Below are positions 1-7,306 of a stretch of 12,853 nucleotides of DNA, piece by piece (positions within the stretch are counted from its first letter, which is position 1; every line of letters begins with the position of its first letter). The DNA comes from Solirubrobacteraceae bacterium (GTDB taxonomy: Bacteria > Actinomycetota > Thermoleophilia > Solirubrobacterales > Solirubrobacteraceae), in the NCBI GenBank assembly GCA_025935735.1, contig JAICUS010000115.1, forward strand, positions 1 through 12,853, read 5' to 3'. The notes beneath the pieces are model-generated. The model was not told where the DNA came from, made no database searches, and saw nothing but the letters and a program-made list of their open reading frames with translations. The position numbers and the translations under genes are program-made.

Positions 1-1100
1 CCGTTGGGCCGGCGCCCCACCGCGACCAGGATGCGGTCGAACGTCTCCGTGGTGTCGCCGAACTTGACGCGCAGCCCGTCGTCCGCCGCCTCGACGGACT
101 CCACGCCGGTCTTCAGGTGGATCGCGGCGTAGCGGCCCTTGATCCGCTTCTCCAGCACGCGGATGAGGTCCTTGTCGGCGCCCGGGATGAGCTGGTCGAG
201 CAGCTCGACCACGGTCACGGAGGAGCCGAGCGCGTCGTAGACCGTGGCCATCTCCAGCCCGATGATCCCGCCGCCGATGACCAGCAGCCGCTGCGGGATC
301 TCCTCGACCTCGAGCGCGCCGGTGGAGTCCATCACCCGCGGGTCGTCCGGGATGAACGGCAGCGTGGCCGCCTCCGAGCCCGCCGCGAGGATGCAGTGCT
401 CGAACGCCACCGTGGTGTCCCCCACGGCGATCGTGTTCGGCGACGTGAACGTCCCCGTCCCGCGCACGACCTCGACCTTGCGCTGCTTGGCCAGCGACTC
501 GAGGCCGCCGGTCAAGCGCGCGACGACGGAGTCCTTCCACCCGCGCAGCTTGTCGATGTCGACCTGCGGCTCGGCGAACGCGATGCCCGCCTCGCCCAGC
601 TCGACCGCCTCGGTCATCACCTTCGCCGCGTGCAGCAGCGCCTTGGACGGGATGCAGCCGACGTTCAGGCAGACGCCGCCGAGCCGCTCGCCGCGGTCGA
701 TCAGCGCGACGGACAGCCCGAGGTCCGCCGCCCGGAACGCCGCCGTGTAGCCGCCCGGGCCGCCGCCCAGCACCGCCACCTGTACGCGCACATCGGCGTC
801 GGCGGGCGGCTCGGCGGGCGCGGCCGGCTCGGCCGCGGGCGGTGCCTCGGCCGGCGGCCCGGCGCCGTCGGACGAGGTCTCCAGCGAGAGCAGCAGCGAC
901 CCCTCGGACACCGTGTCGCCGACCTTGACCTCGATCGCCGCCACCTTGCCGGCGGCCGGCGAGGGCACCTCCATCGTCGCCTTGTCGGACTCCAGCGTGA
1001 CCAGCGGATCCTCAGCCGCCACCTCGTCGCCGGGCCCGACGAGCACCTCGATGACAGGGACATCGGTGAAGTCGCCGATGTCCGGGACGCGGACCTCCAT
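1..1100 (-). CDS. lpdA: Dihydrolipoyl dehydrogenase (E3) with N-terminal lipoyl domain, C-terminus beyond window
   Basis: This is the E3 flavoprotein of the pyruvate dehydrogenase complex; it reoxidises dihydrolipoamide using FAD and NAD+. About 366 codons are visible. Residues 1-72 form a lipoyl domain with the lipoylated lysine at K40 (ESDKATMEVPSP). A Pro/Ala-rich linker follows to about residue 103. The FAD-binding Rossmann motif (VAVLGGGPGG) lies near residue 107. The redox disulfide is C144/C149 in GGVCLNVGCIPSK, and an NAD-binding motif (VIGGGIIGLEMA) lies near residue 275. The dimerisation domain with the catalytic His-Glu pair would lie to the left of the window. The ATG at 1100 shares one base with the aceF stop (TGATG), and GGAGGG at 1116-1111 sits 10 bases upstream. 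E3 fused to a lipoyl domain is known in some bacteria, but most E3 proteins lack it. Confidence 0.96.
   Translation of the reverse strand, partial: MEVRVPDIGDFTDVPVIEVLVGPGDEVAAEDPLVTLESDKATMEVPSPAAGKVAAIEVKVGDTVSEGSLLLSLETSSDGAGPPAEAPPAAEPAAPAEPPADADVRVQVAVLGGGPGGYTAAFRAADLGLSVALIDRGERLGGVCLNVGCIPSKALLHAAKVMTEAVELGEAGIAFAEPQVDIDKLRGWKDSVVARLTGGLESLAKQRKVEVVRGTGTFTSPNTIAVGDTTVAFEHCILAAGSEAATLPFIPDDPRVMDSTGALEVEEIPQRLLVIGGGIIGLEMATVYDALGSSVTVVELLDQLIPGADKDLIRVLEKRIKGRYAAIHLKTGVESVEAADDGLRVKFGDTTETFDRILVAVGRRPN
955..1007. repeat. 53-bp perfect direct repeat, copy in lpdA lipoyl domain
   Basis: These 53 bases are identical to 2271-2323 in aceF. Both copies encode the core of the lipoyl domain around the modified lysine, in the same frame. 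Similarity continues less perfectly on both sides, which points to a duplicated lipoyl-domain module. Confidence 0.95.
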
Positions 1101-2425
1101 CACAGCAGCACCCTCCGGAGGTCGGACAGCACGCCCACCAGGTGGGCCACGAAGCGCGCGGCCAGCGCGCCGTCGACCACCCGGTGGTCATAGGACAGCG
1201 ACAGCGGCAGCATCAGCCGCGGGACGAACTGGGAGCCGTCCCACACCGGCTTCATGGCCGAGCGCGTGACGCCGAGAATGGCCACCTCGGGCGCGTTGAC
1301 GATCGGGGTGAACGACGTGCCGCCGATCCCGCCCAGCGACGAGATCGTGAACGTCGCGCCCTGCATCTCGGCGCCGGAGAGCTTGCTCGCGCGCGCCTTG
1401 CCCGACAGCTCGGTCAGGTCGGCCGCGACCTCCAGGATGCCCTTGCGGTCCGCGTCCTTGATCACCGGCACGACCAGGCCGTTGGGCGTGTCGGCGGCGA
1501 AGCCGATGTTGTAGTAGCGCTTGAGGACCAGGTCGTCGCCGTCCAGCGACGAGTTGACCACCGGGAAGGCCTTCAGCGAGGCCACGCACGCCTTCACCAG
1601 CAGCGCCACCATCGTCACCTTGACGTCGGACTGCTCGCCGTTGGTGCGCTTGCGGAACGCCTCCAGCTCGGTGATGTCCGCCTCGTCGTTGTGGGTGACG
1701 TGCGGGATCATCACCCAGTTGCGGGCCAGGTTCGGCCCGCTGATCTTCTGGATGCGGGTCAGCGGCTGCCGCTCCACCTCGCCGTAGCGCTCGAAGTTGA
1801 CCGTCGGCCACGGCGCGAGGTCGAGGCCGGGGACCCCGGCTGCGGACGCGGCGGCGGCCGGCGCCTCCTTGAAGCCGCGCACGTCCTCCTTGGTGATCCG
1901 GCCCTTGCGGCCGGAGCCGCGCAGCTGCGCGAGGTCGACGCCCAGCTCGCGGGCCAGCCGGCGCACCGCCGGGCTGGCGTAGGGCGGCGCCTCACGCCCG
2001 CCCGCCTGGGGCGAGACGACCTCGGGCCGCGCGGCGGGCGGCGGCCCGGACGGCGGTGCGGCGCCGTCCCCGCGCGGCTGCGCGGGCGTCGCCTCGTCGG
2101 TGGCGCCGGCGATCGCCTCCTCGCGCGCGGCGGCCACGTCGCGCTCCTCGGTCGGCGCGGGCGCCGCCTCGGCCGCCGGCGCGGCGCCGTCGACCTCGAT
2201 CTTGACCAGCGGCGAGCCCTCCTTGACCTTGTCTCCCACCGACACCTCGATCTCGGCCACCTTGCCGGACGCCGGCGAGGGCACCTCCATCGTCGCCTTG
2301 TCGGACTCCAGCGTGACCAGCGGGTCCTCCTCGGCCACGGTGTCGCCCACCGCGACCAGGACCTCGATCACCGGTACGTCCTCGAAGTCCCCGATGTCCG
2401 GGACGAGGACCTGCTCCACGCTCAC
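1100..2425 (-). CDS. aceF: Dihydrolipoamide acetyltransferase (E2 of pyruvate dehydrogenase)
   Basis: E2 forms the core of the complex and moves the acetyl group from E1 to CoA through its swinging lipoyl arm. The protein has 441 residues. It has a single lipoyl domain (about 4-76, lipoyl lysine K43), then an Ala/Pro/Glu linker. A peripheral subunit-binding domain follows at about 148-185 (ASPAVRRLARELGVDL and GRKGRITKEDV). The acyltransferase domain runs from about 200 to 441 with the catalytic motif DHRVVDG (H414, D418). The start could be GTG at 2431, overlapping the aceE stop by 4 bases, or GTG at 2425. I chose 2425 because GGAGG at 2438-2434 is 8 bases from it and only 2 from 2431. The gene follows aceE and precedes lpdA. 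A 2-oxoglutarate or branched-chain E2 is less likely because the neighbour is AceE. Confidence 0.95.
   Translation of the reverse strand: MSVEQVLVPDIGDFEDVPVIEVLVAVGDTVAEEDPLVTLESDKATMEVPSPASGKVAEIEVSVGDKVKEGSPLVKIEVDGAAPAAEAAPAPTEERDVAAAREEAIAGATDEATPAQPRGDGAAPPSGPPPAARPEVVSPQAGGREAPPYASPAVRRLARELGVDLAQLRGSGRKGRITKEDVRGFKEAPAAAASAAGVPGLDLAPWPTVNFERYGEVERQPLTRIQKISGPNLARNWVMIPHVTHNDEADITELEAFRKRTNGEQSDVKVTMVALLVKACVASLKAFPVVNSSLDGDDLVLKRYYNIGFAADTPNGLVVPVIKDADRKGILEVAADLTELSGKARASKLSGAEMQGATFTISSLGGIGGTSFTPIVNAPEVAILGVTRSAMKPVWDGSQFVPRLMLPLSLSYDHRVVDGALAARFVAHLVGVLSDLRRVLL
2271..2323. repeat. 53-bp perfect direct repeat, copy in aceF lipoyl domain
   Basis: This is the partner of the copy at 955-1007. 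It encodes the residues around lipoyl lysine K43 of E2. The identity includes silent codon positions, so it is stronger than protein conservation alone requires. Confidence 0.95.
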
Positions 2426-2427
2426 GC

Positions 2428-5082
2428 TCACACCCTCCAGGGAGCCGGACGCTCCGTGTCGATGCCGTAGGACTGGATCGCCTTGGCCGGCGCGCCCTTG
2501 TCCACCTCGCCCGCCGCGGCCAGCTCGGTCAGCGCGGCGAGCGCGATGTGGTGGCGGTCGACCTCGAAGAACGAGCGCAGCGCCTTGCGGTAGTCGCTGC
2601 GGCCGTAGCCGTCGGTGCCGAGCACGCGGTACGGCGCCCGCACCCACGGCCGGATCTGGTCGGCGAACGCGCGCATGTAGTCGGTGGAGGCCACGACCGG
2701 CCCGTCGTGCCCGGCCAGCGCCTGCTCGACGTAGCTCGGGCGCGGCTCCTCGCCGGGGTGCAGGAGGCTCCAGCGCTCGGCCTCCATCCCGTCGCGCCGC
2801 AGCTCGGTGAAGCTCGGCACGCTCCACACGTCCGCGCCGACCCCGAAGTCCTCGCGCAGGAGCTCGGCGGCGGCGAGCGACTCGCGCAGGATCGTCCCCG
2901 AGCCGAGGAGCTGCACTCGCGGGCCGTCGCCGTCCGCGGCCTGCAGGAGGTACATGCCGCGCAGGATGCCCTCCTCGGCGCCCTCCGGCATCGGCGGATG
3001 CCGGTAGTTCTCGTTCATCAGCGTGAGGTAGTAGTAGACGTCCTCCTGCTCGCCCATCATCCGCCGCAGGCCCTCGCGGATGATCACCGCCACCTCGTAG
3101 CCGTAGGCCGGGTCGTAGGCGACGCAGTTCGGGACCACCGAATAGAGCACGTGCGAGTGGCCGTCCTCGTGCTGCAGGCCCTCGCCGTTGAGGGTCGTGC
3201 GCCCCGCGGTGCCGCCGAGCAGGAACCCCCGCGAGCGGCTGTCGCCGGCCGCCCAGGCCAGGTCGCCGAAGCGCTGGAAGCCGAACATCGAGTAGTAGAT
3301 GTAGAACGGGATCATCGGCACGTCGTGGTTGGAGTACGACGTGCCCGCGGCGATCCAGGACGACATCGCGCCGGCCTCGTTGATGCCCTCCTGGAGCACC
3401 TGGCCGCGCTTGTCCTCGCGGTAGAACATCAGCTGCTCGCGGTCCTCGGGCGTGTAGAGCTGGCCGACCTGGCTGAAGATCCCGAGCTGGCGGAACAGTC
3501 CCTCCATCCCGAACGTGCGCGACTCGTCGGGGACGATCGGCACGACGTGCTGGCCCAGCTGCTTGTCGCGCAGGATCGTCGAGAGGATGCGCACGAACGC
3601 CATCGTGGTCGAGTTCTCGCGCTCCCCGCTGCCGTCCAGCTGCGCCTGGAAGGCGGAGAGCTCCGGCACCGGCAGCGCGGCGGCCTTCGGGCGCCGCGCG
3701 GGCAGCGAGCCGCCCAGCGCCGCCCGGCGCTCGCGGATGAACTCCATCTCGGGCGAGTGCTCCGGCGGCTTGTAGAAGCTGATGTCGCGGACCTGCTCGT
3801 CCGTCAGCTCCAGCTCGAAGCGGTCGCGGAACGCCAGCAGCGCCTCCTCGTTCATCTTCTTCTGCTGGTGGGTGATGTTCTGGCCCTCGCCGGCCACGCC
3901 CATGCCGTAGCCCTTGATCGTCTTGGCCAGGATCACCGTCGGCTGTCCGTGGTGCTGGACGGCCGCGTTGTAGGCGGCGTAGACCTTGCGCTGGTCCAGG
4001 CCGCCGCGGTTGAGCGCCCAGATCTCGTCGTCGGTCATGTCGGCCACCATCGCCCGCAGCTCGGGCTTGACGCCGAAGAAGTGCTCGCGCACGTACGCGC
4101 CGTTGCGCGACTTGTAGGTCTGATAGTCGCCGTCGAGCGCCTCGTTCATCCGCGCCAGCAGGTGCCCCTCGGTGTCGGCGGCCAGCAGCCGGTCCCAGCG
4201 CGAGCCCCAGATGACCTTGATGACGTTCCAGCCGGCGCCGCGGAAGACGGTCTCCAGCTCCTGGATGATCTTGCCGTTGCCCCGCACCGGGCCGTCGAGC
4301 CGCTGCAGGTTGCAGTTGATGACGAAGATCAGGTTGTCCAGGCGCTCGCGGCCGGCCAGTGAGATCGCGCCCAGCGACTCCGGCTCGTCCATCTCGCCGT
4401 CGCCCAGGAACGCCCACACCTTGCGGCCGGCGGTCTCGGCGAGCCGGCGGCCCTGCAGGTACTTCATGAACCGCGCCTGATAGATGGCCATCATCGGGCC
4501 CAGGCCCATCGACACCGTGGGGAACTGCCAGAACTCCGGCATCAGCCACGGGTGCGGGTAGGAGCTCAGCCCGTCGACGAAGGCCTCGGTGCGGAACCGG
4601 CGCATCTTCTCCTCGGAGATGCGGCCCTCGAGGAACGCCCGCGCGTAGAAGCCGGGCGACGAGTGTCCCTGCATGTAGACGAGGTCGCCGCCGTGCTTCT
4701 CGCCGGGAGCGTGCCAGAAGTGGTTGAAGCCCGTCTCGTAGAGGACCGCGGCCGACTGGTAGGAGGCGATGTGGCCGCCCAGCTCCGACGAGGTCTTGTT
4801 GGCGTTGAGGACCGTGGCGATCGCGTTCCAGCGCACGATCGACCGTACTCGGCGCTCCAGCGCCGCGTCGACGGGATGAGGCGGCTCGTCGTGCGGCGGG
4901 ATCGTGTTCAGGTACGGCGTCGTGCCCGCCGGCGCGGGGGCCGCGCCCGTCAGCTGCGCGTGCCCGACGACGCGCTCGAGCAGGAACTGCGCGCGCTGCG
5001 CGCCGTCGCTCGCCACAACGGCGTCGAGCGCCTCCAGCCACTCGCGCGTCTCCTGGGGATCAACCTCGACCTGGGATGCCAT
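2428..5082 (-). CDS. aceE: Pyruvate dehydrogenase E1 component, homodimeric type
   Basis: E1 decarboxylates pyruvate with thiamine diphosphate and acetylates the lipoyl group of E2. The protein has 884 residues, close to the E. coli enzyme (887). The thiamine diphosphate/Mg motif is GDGEMDEPES, from G227, ending at N258 in VINCN. By alignment from memory, D228 and N258 match the E. coli magnesium ligands D230 and N260. NITHQQKKM contains H405, matching E. coli H407 of the active-site loop. The pyrimidine-binding and C-terminal transketolase-like parts follow without a break. The ATG at 5082 has AGGAG 5 bases upstream (5092-5088). It is the first gene of the aceE-aceF-lpdA operon. The E1 is the single-chain AceE type, not the alpha/beta PdhA-PdhB type. 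I see no internal stops or missing motifs. Confidence 0.98.
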   Translation of the reverse strand: MASQVEVDPQETREWLEALDAVVASDGAQRAQFLLERVVGHAQLTGAAPAPAGTTPYLNTIPPHDEPPHPVDAALERRVRSIVRWNAIATVLNANKTSSELGGHIASYQSAAVLYETGFNHFWHAPGEKHGGDLVYMQGHSSPGFYARAFLEGRISEEKMRRFRTEAFVDGLSSYPHPWLMPEFWQFPTVSMGLGPMMAIYQARFMKYLQGRRLAETAGRKVWAFLGDGEMDEPESLGAISLAGRERLDNLIFVINCNLQRLDGPVRGNGKIIQELETVFRGAGWNVIKVIWGSRWDRLLAADTEGHLLARMNEALDGDYQTYKSRNGAYVREHFFGVKPELRAMVADMTDDEIWALNRGGLDQRKVYAAYNAAVQHHGQPTVILAKTIKGYGMGVAGEGQNITHQQKKMNEEALLAFRDRFELELTDEQVRDISFYKPPEHSPEMEFIRERRAALGGSLPARRPKAAALPVPELSAFQAQLDGSGERENSTTMAFVRILSTILRDKQLGQHVVPIVPDESRTFGMEGLFRQLGIFSQVGQLYTPEDREQLMFYREDKRGQVLQEGINEAGAMSSWIAAGTSYSNHDVPMIPFYIYYSMFGFQRFGDLAWAAGDSRSRGFLLGGTAGRTTLNGEGLQHEDGHSHVLYSVVPNCVAYDPAYGYEVAVIIREGLRRMMGEQEDVYYYLTLMNENYRHPPMPEGAEEGILRGMYLLQAADGDGPRVQLLGSGTILRESLAAAELLREDFGVGADVWSVPSFTELRRDGMEAERWSLLHPGEEPRPSYVEQALAGHDGPVVASTDYMRAFADQIRPWVRAPYRVLGTDGYGRSDYRKALRSFFEVDRHHIALAALTELAAAGEVDKGAPAKAIQSYGIDTERPAPWRV
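2434..2438 (-). promoter_or_regulatory. Ribosome binding site for aceF, inside the aceE 3' end
   Basis: GGAGG lies within the last codons of aceE (…TGG AGG GTG TGA). It is 8 bases from the GTG at 2425 and decides between three closely spaced in-frame GTG codons (2431, 2425, 2419). Its position implies translational coupling of E2 to E1. Confidence 0.6.
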
Positions 5083-5168
5083 CGCTGCTCCTGTGCTGTG
5101 TGCGCCGTATCACGGTACGACAACGCCCGCCTTCGAGCCTTGATCGTATCGTGGAACGCCCGGTTCCG
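5083..5168 (-). promoter_or_regulatory. aceE upstream region with candidate -10 and repeated CCRYGATACG element
   Basis: This 86-base gap between the TetR stop and aceE should carry the pdh promoter unless TetR transcription reads through. On the minus strand, TACGAT at 5148-5143 resembles a -10 box, but no good -35 lies at the right distance. Two related 10-mers, CCACGATACG (5154-5145) and CCGTGATACG (5115-5106), lie 39 bases apart. The second is part of the dyad CCGTATCACGG (5105-5115). They could be regulator sites. No regulator can be named. Confidence 0.35.
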
Positions 5169-5169
5169 C
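5151..5169 (-). other. Inverted repeat GGAACGCCCGGTTCC between TetR gene and aceE
   Basis: GGAAC and GTTCC are perfect 5-base arms around a 5-base centre (5153-5167). In RNA, a G-U and a G-C pair extend the stem to 7. The repeat sits at the stop codon of the TetR gene, upstream of the candidate aceE -10 box. It may be an operator for the pdh promoter or a weak terminator after TetR. No U-run follows, so a standard intrinsic terminator is unlikely. Confidence 0.4.
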
Positions 5170-5762
5170 TATACGGGAAGGAGGCAGCCGGTGGCCAGCG
5201 TGGCGAAGGAGAGGATCTGCCGGAACGCCTCGTCGGCGATCGGCGCGCCACCGATGATGTAGAGCCCGTACGCGTCCTCCAGCGCCACCAGGTTGCGCGC
5301 GATGGCCCGGCTGGAGTCCGCCAGCCGGAAGTGCCCGCGCTCCTGGCCCTGCTCGAGCAGCCGCGCGTAGATGTCCACCTGGCGCGCGGTGAGCGAGCGG
5401 ATCTCCTCGCCCAGCGCCGGGTTGTCGCGGAAGTAGCCGGCGGCGGCGTAGAGCACGCGGAGGTCCTCGTCGTCGGGCCCGGACGGCAGCCCGGCGGCGA
5501 TCATCGCCACCAGCGCGCGGCGCGGGTCGGCGTCGTCGGCCACCGTGCGGCGCTCGGCGAAGCGCTCCAGCGTGTGCTGGATCGCCTCCTCCACCAGCGC
5601 GTCGAAGTCGGGGTAGTAGTAGAGGACCGACAGCGGGCTCAGGCCCGCCTCGGCCGCGACGTCCTTGACCCGCAGCCCGTCGATCCCGCGCGCCGCGATC
5701 GCCCGGCGCGCCGCCTGCTGGAGCTGGCCCCGCCGGGCCGCCTGGTCCTTGCGCCGGGCCAC
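5169..5762 (-). CDS. TetR/AcrR-family transcriptional regulator
   Basis: This is a probable ligand-responsive repressor of the divergent permease operon and of itself. It has 197 residues from the chosen start. The N-terminal helix-turn-helix spans about residues 14-60, with the classic VKDVAAEAGLSPLSVLYYYP segment at 32-51. The rest is a helical ligand-binding and dimer domain ending …SFATLATGCLLPV. In-frame starts upstream (GTG at 5771, TTG at 5828) exist. I chose GTG at 5762 because MARRKDQ… is the usual spacing before the first TetR helix, and the TTG lies inside the operator palindrome. No clear Shine-Dalgarno precedes it; TATTGT ends 7 bases upstream, consistent with a leaderless transcript. 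It lies 86 bases upstream of aceE on the same strand, so control of pdh is a second possibility. The ligand cannot be read from sequence. Confidence 0.9.
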   Translation of the reverse strand: MARRKDQAARRGQLQQAARRAIAARGIDGLRVKDVAAEAGLSPLSVLYYYPDFDALVEEAIQHTLERFAERRTVADDADPRRALVAMIAAGLPSGPDDEDLRVLYAAAGYFRDNPALGEEIRSLTARQVDIYARLLEQGQERGHFRLADSSRAIARNLVALEDAYGLYIIGGAPIADEAFRQILSFATLATGCLLPV

Positions 5763-5769
5763 GCTTCGC

Positions 5770-5775
5770 ACAATA
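5770..5775 (-). promoter_or_regulatory. Candidate -10 box for leaderless TetR transcript
   Basis: TATTGT fits TAnnnT and ends 7 bases before the GTG at 5762, the spacing expected if transcription starts at the start codon. No convincing -35 is seen. A weak inference. Confidence 0.3.
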
Positions 5776-5789
5776 CGGCGAGAAAAGAC

Positions 5790-5818
5790 TTGACGAATCG
5801 CACCGGCAATATTTGAAT
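5790..5818 (+). promoter_or_regulatory. Candidate sigma-70-type promoter of the permease operon
   Basis: TTGACG (5790-5795) and TTGAAT (5813-5818) are separated by exactly 17 bases. The -35 matches TTGACA at five of six positions, and the -10 matches TATAAT at four of six. The start would fall near 5825, leaving a short leader that contains GGAGG at 5838-5842 before the ATG at 5849. The area is conspicuously AT-rich against the window. Confidence 0.5.
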
Positions 5819-5829
5819 TGCGATTCAAA
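5795..5829. promoter_or_regulatory. Overlapping inverted repeats, probable TetR operator
   Basis: Two perfect dyads overlap. TTTGAATTGCGATTCAAA (5812-5829) has 7-base arms around TGCG. GAATCGCA (5795-5802) pairs with TGCGATTC (5819-5826) across 16 bases. Another GAATCG follows at 5830-5835. They cover the region from just after the -35 through the -10 to the likely start site of the permease promoter. A repressor bound here would block the permease operon and probably its own gene. The TetR next door is the natural ligand, by inference. Confidence 0.6.
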
Positions 5830-5848
5830 GAATCGAAGGAGGGCCGCG

Positions 5849-7306
5849 ATGCCGGGTGAGGTCGTCGTTCCGAAGCCTGTGGCGCAGGAGGCGCCCGCCC
5901 CCGAGGGCGAGCGCTACGAGCAGGAGCTCTCGCGCTCGCTGCGCGTGCTCGGCAACGTGATGATCACGCTGTCGTCGATCACGCCGGCGTCCTCGGTGTT
6001 CATCATCATCCCGGCGATCCTGCTGGGGGTCGGGACGGGGTCGTTCCTCGCGCTGCTGTTCGCCGCCCTGGTGGGCGTGTTCATGGCGTTCTGCTGGGGC
6101 GAGCTGTGCGCCGCCTATCCGATCGCCGGCGGCGACTACGCCGTCGTGTGGCACGCGTTCAAGGGCCGGGCCAAACCGCTGGCCGGCCCGGTGAGCATGG
6201 TCCTCTTCGCGCTGTGGATCGACACGATCGTGTTCATCCCGGCGGTGATCGCGCTCGGCACGGCGCAGTACCTGGGCGTCGTGTGGACCGTCAACACGAA
6301 GGTCGCGGGCGCGGTGGTGATGCTGCTGGCCGCGGGGCTGGCGATCCTGCGCGTGCGGGTCAACGCCGTGCTGACCGGCGTGATGCTGGGCATCGAGATG
6401 GTGGCGCTGGCCATCGTGACGGTGCTCGGCGTGGCCCACCTGCACGGCGACCGGGTCGGCCACCTGTTCAGCGGCTGGCAGATCGGCAACGGCCACGGCG
6501 GCACCGACGCGGTGACGTTCGGCGCGGTCCTGGCCATCACGGCGGTGGCGGTGTTCGCCTACAACGGCTACGCCGCGCCGGTCAACCTCTCCGAGGAGAC
6601 GCAGGGCTCCTCGCGCGGCATCGCGCGGGCGATCCTGTGGTCGCTGGTGATCACCGTGCTGGCCGAGCTCGTCCCGACCACGGCGGTGCTGCTGGGCGCG
6701 CCGAGCCTCGACACCGTGACCACCGGCACGGCGCCGATGAACGCGTTCCTGCTGGCCACGTCGAGCAGCACGGTCAACGACGTCGTCTCGCTCGGCATCA
6801 CCGTGGCGATCCTCAACGCGGTGGTGGCGATCGTGATCCAGTTCGGCCGCGTGCTCTACTCGTCCGGGCGCGACCGGGCGTGGCCGGGGCCGGTCAACGG
6901 CTGGATGTCCTCGGTGTCGCCGCGTTTCCAGACGCCCTGGTTCGCGACGGCGCTCGTCGGCGTCCTGGGCGCCATCCTCTGCCTGACCGTGTCGCTGGAC
7001 ACCATCATCACGCTGACCGGCGCGACGCTCGTGCTCAACTACGCGCTGGTGGCCGTGGGCGCGATCGTCGGCCGGGCCACCGGCGCGACGGACGGCAGCC
7101 CGTACCGCATGCCGGCCTGGCCGCTGCCGCCGGTCCTGGCCATCGCCGCGCTCGTCTACATCACCACCAAGCAGACGCAGAAGTCGCTCGTGGTGACCGG
7201 GGTGACGATGCTGATCGGCCTCGCCTACTGGGCCGTGGTGATCTGGCCGCAGAAGGGACGGGCGTGGAACCTGAAGGACCCGATCCTCGACCATGACGAG
7301 GACTGA
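5849..7306 (+). CDS. APC-family amino acid/polyamine-type permease
   Basis: This is an inner-membrane transporter of the amino acid-polyamine-organocation superfamily, 485 residues long. A short hydrophilic N-terminus (about 1-30) is followed by roughly a dozen hydrophobic segments. The first carries SSITPASSVFIIIPAILLG, and the segment ending near residue 95 carries the family's GELCAAYPIAGGDY pattern. A hydrophilic tail ends LDHDED. GGAGG lies 6 bases before the ATG at 5849; the upstream in-frame start at 5813 lies inside the promoter and is rejected. It is the first gene of an operon with cyclic-ureide hydrolases, so its cargo may be allantoin, a hydantoin or a derived N-carbamoyl or amino compound. 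That is inferred from context only. Dedicated allantoin carriers usually belong to the NCS1 family, so an APC carrier is slightly unexpected here. Confidence 0.92.
   Translation: MPGEVVVPKPVAQEAPAPEGERYEQELSRSLRVLGNVMITLSSITPASSVFIIIPAILLGVGTGSFLALLFAALVGVFMAFCWGELCAAYPIAGGDYAVVWHAFKGRAKPLAGPVSMVLFALWIDTIVFIPAVIALGTAQYLGVVWTVNTKVAGAVVMLLAAGLAILRVRVNAVLTGVMLGIEMVALAIVTVLGVAHLHGDRVGHLFSGWQIGNGHGGTDAVTFGAVLAITAVAVFAYNGYAAPVNLSEETQGSSRGIARAILWSLVITVLAELVPTTAVLLGAPSLDTVTTGTAPMNAFLLATSSSTVNDVVSLGITVAILNAVVAIVIQFGRVLYSSGRDRAWPGPVNGWMSSVSPRFQTPWFATALVGVLGAILCLTVSLDTIITLTGATLVLNYALVAVGAIVGRATGATDGSPYRMPAWPLPPVLAIAALVYITTKQTQKSLVVTGVTMLIGLAYWAVVIWPQKGRAWNLKDPILDHDED

Noticed and set aside
2548..4362. 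604-codon plus-strand open frame opposite aceE
   Set aside because: The antisense frame mirrors aceE codons and shows no recognisable domain or start signal.
2432..5041. Long minus-strand open frame running on from aceF through the whole aceE region
   Set aside because: It is an out-of-frame shadow of aceE, rich in Arg, Ala and Gly with no family motif. Only the part from 2425 down is a gene.
5763..5828. N-terminal extension of the TetR protein from a TTG at 5828 (22 extra residues)
   Set aside because: The TTG lies inside the operator palindrome, has no ribosome binding site, and would put unrelated residues before the usual TetR start.
5813..5848. Longer permease beginning at 5813
   Set aside because: The codons fall within the -10 box and the dyad; the ATG at 5849 has GGAGG at the right distance.
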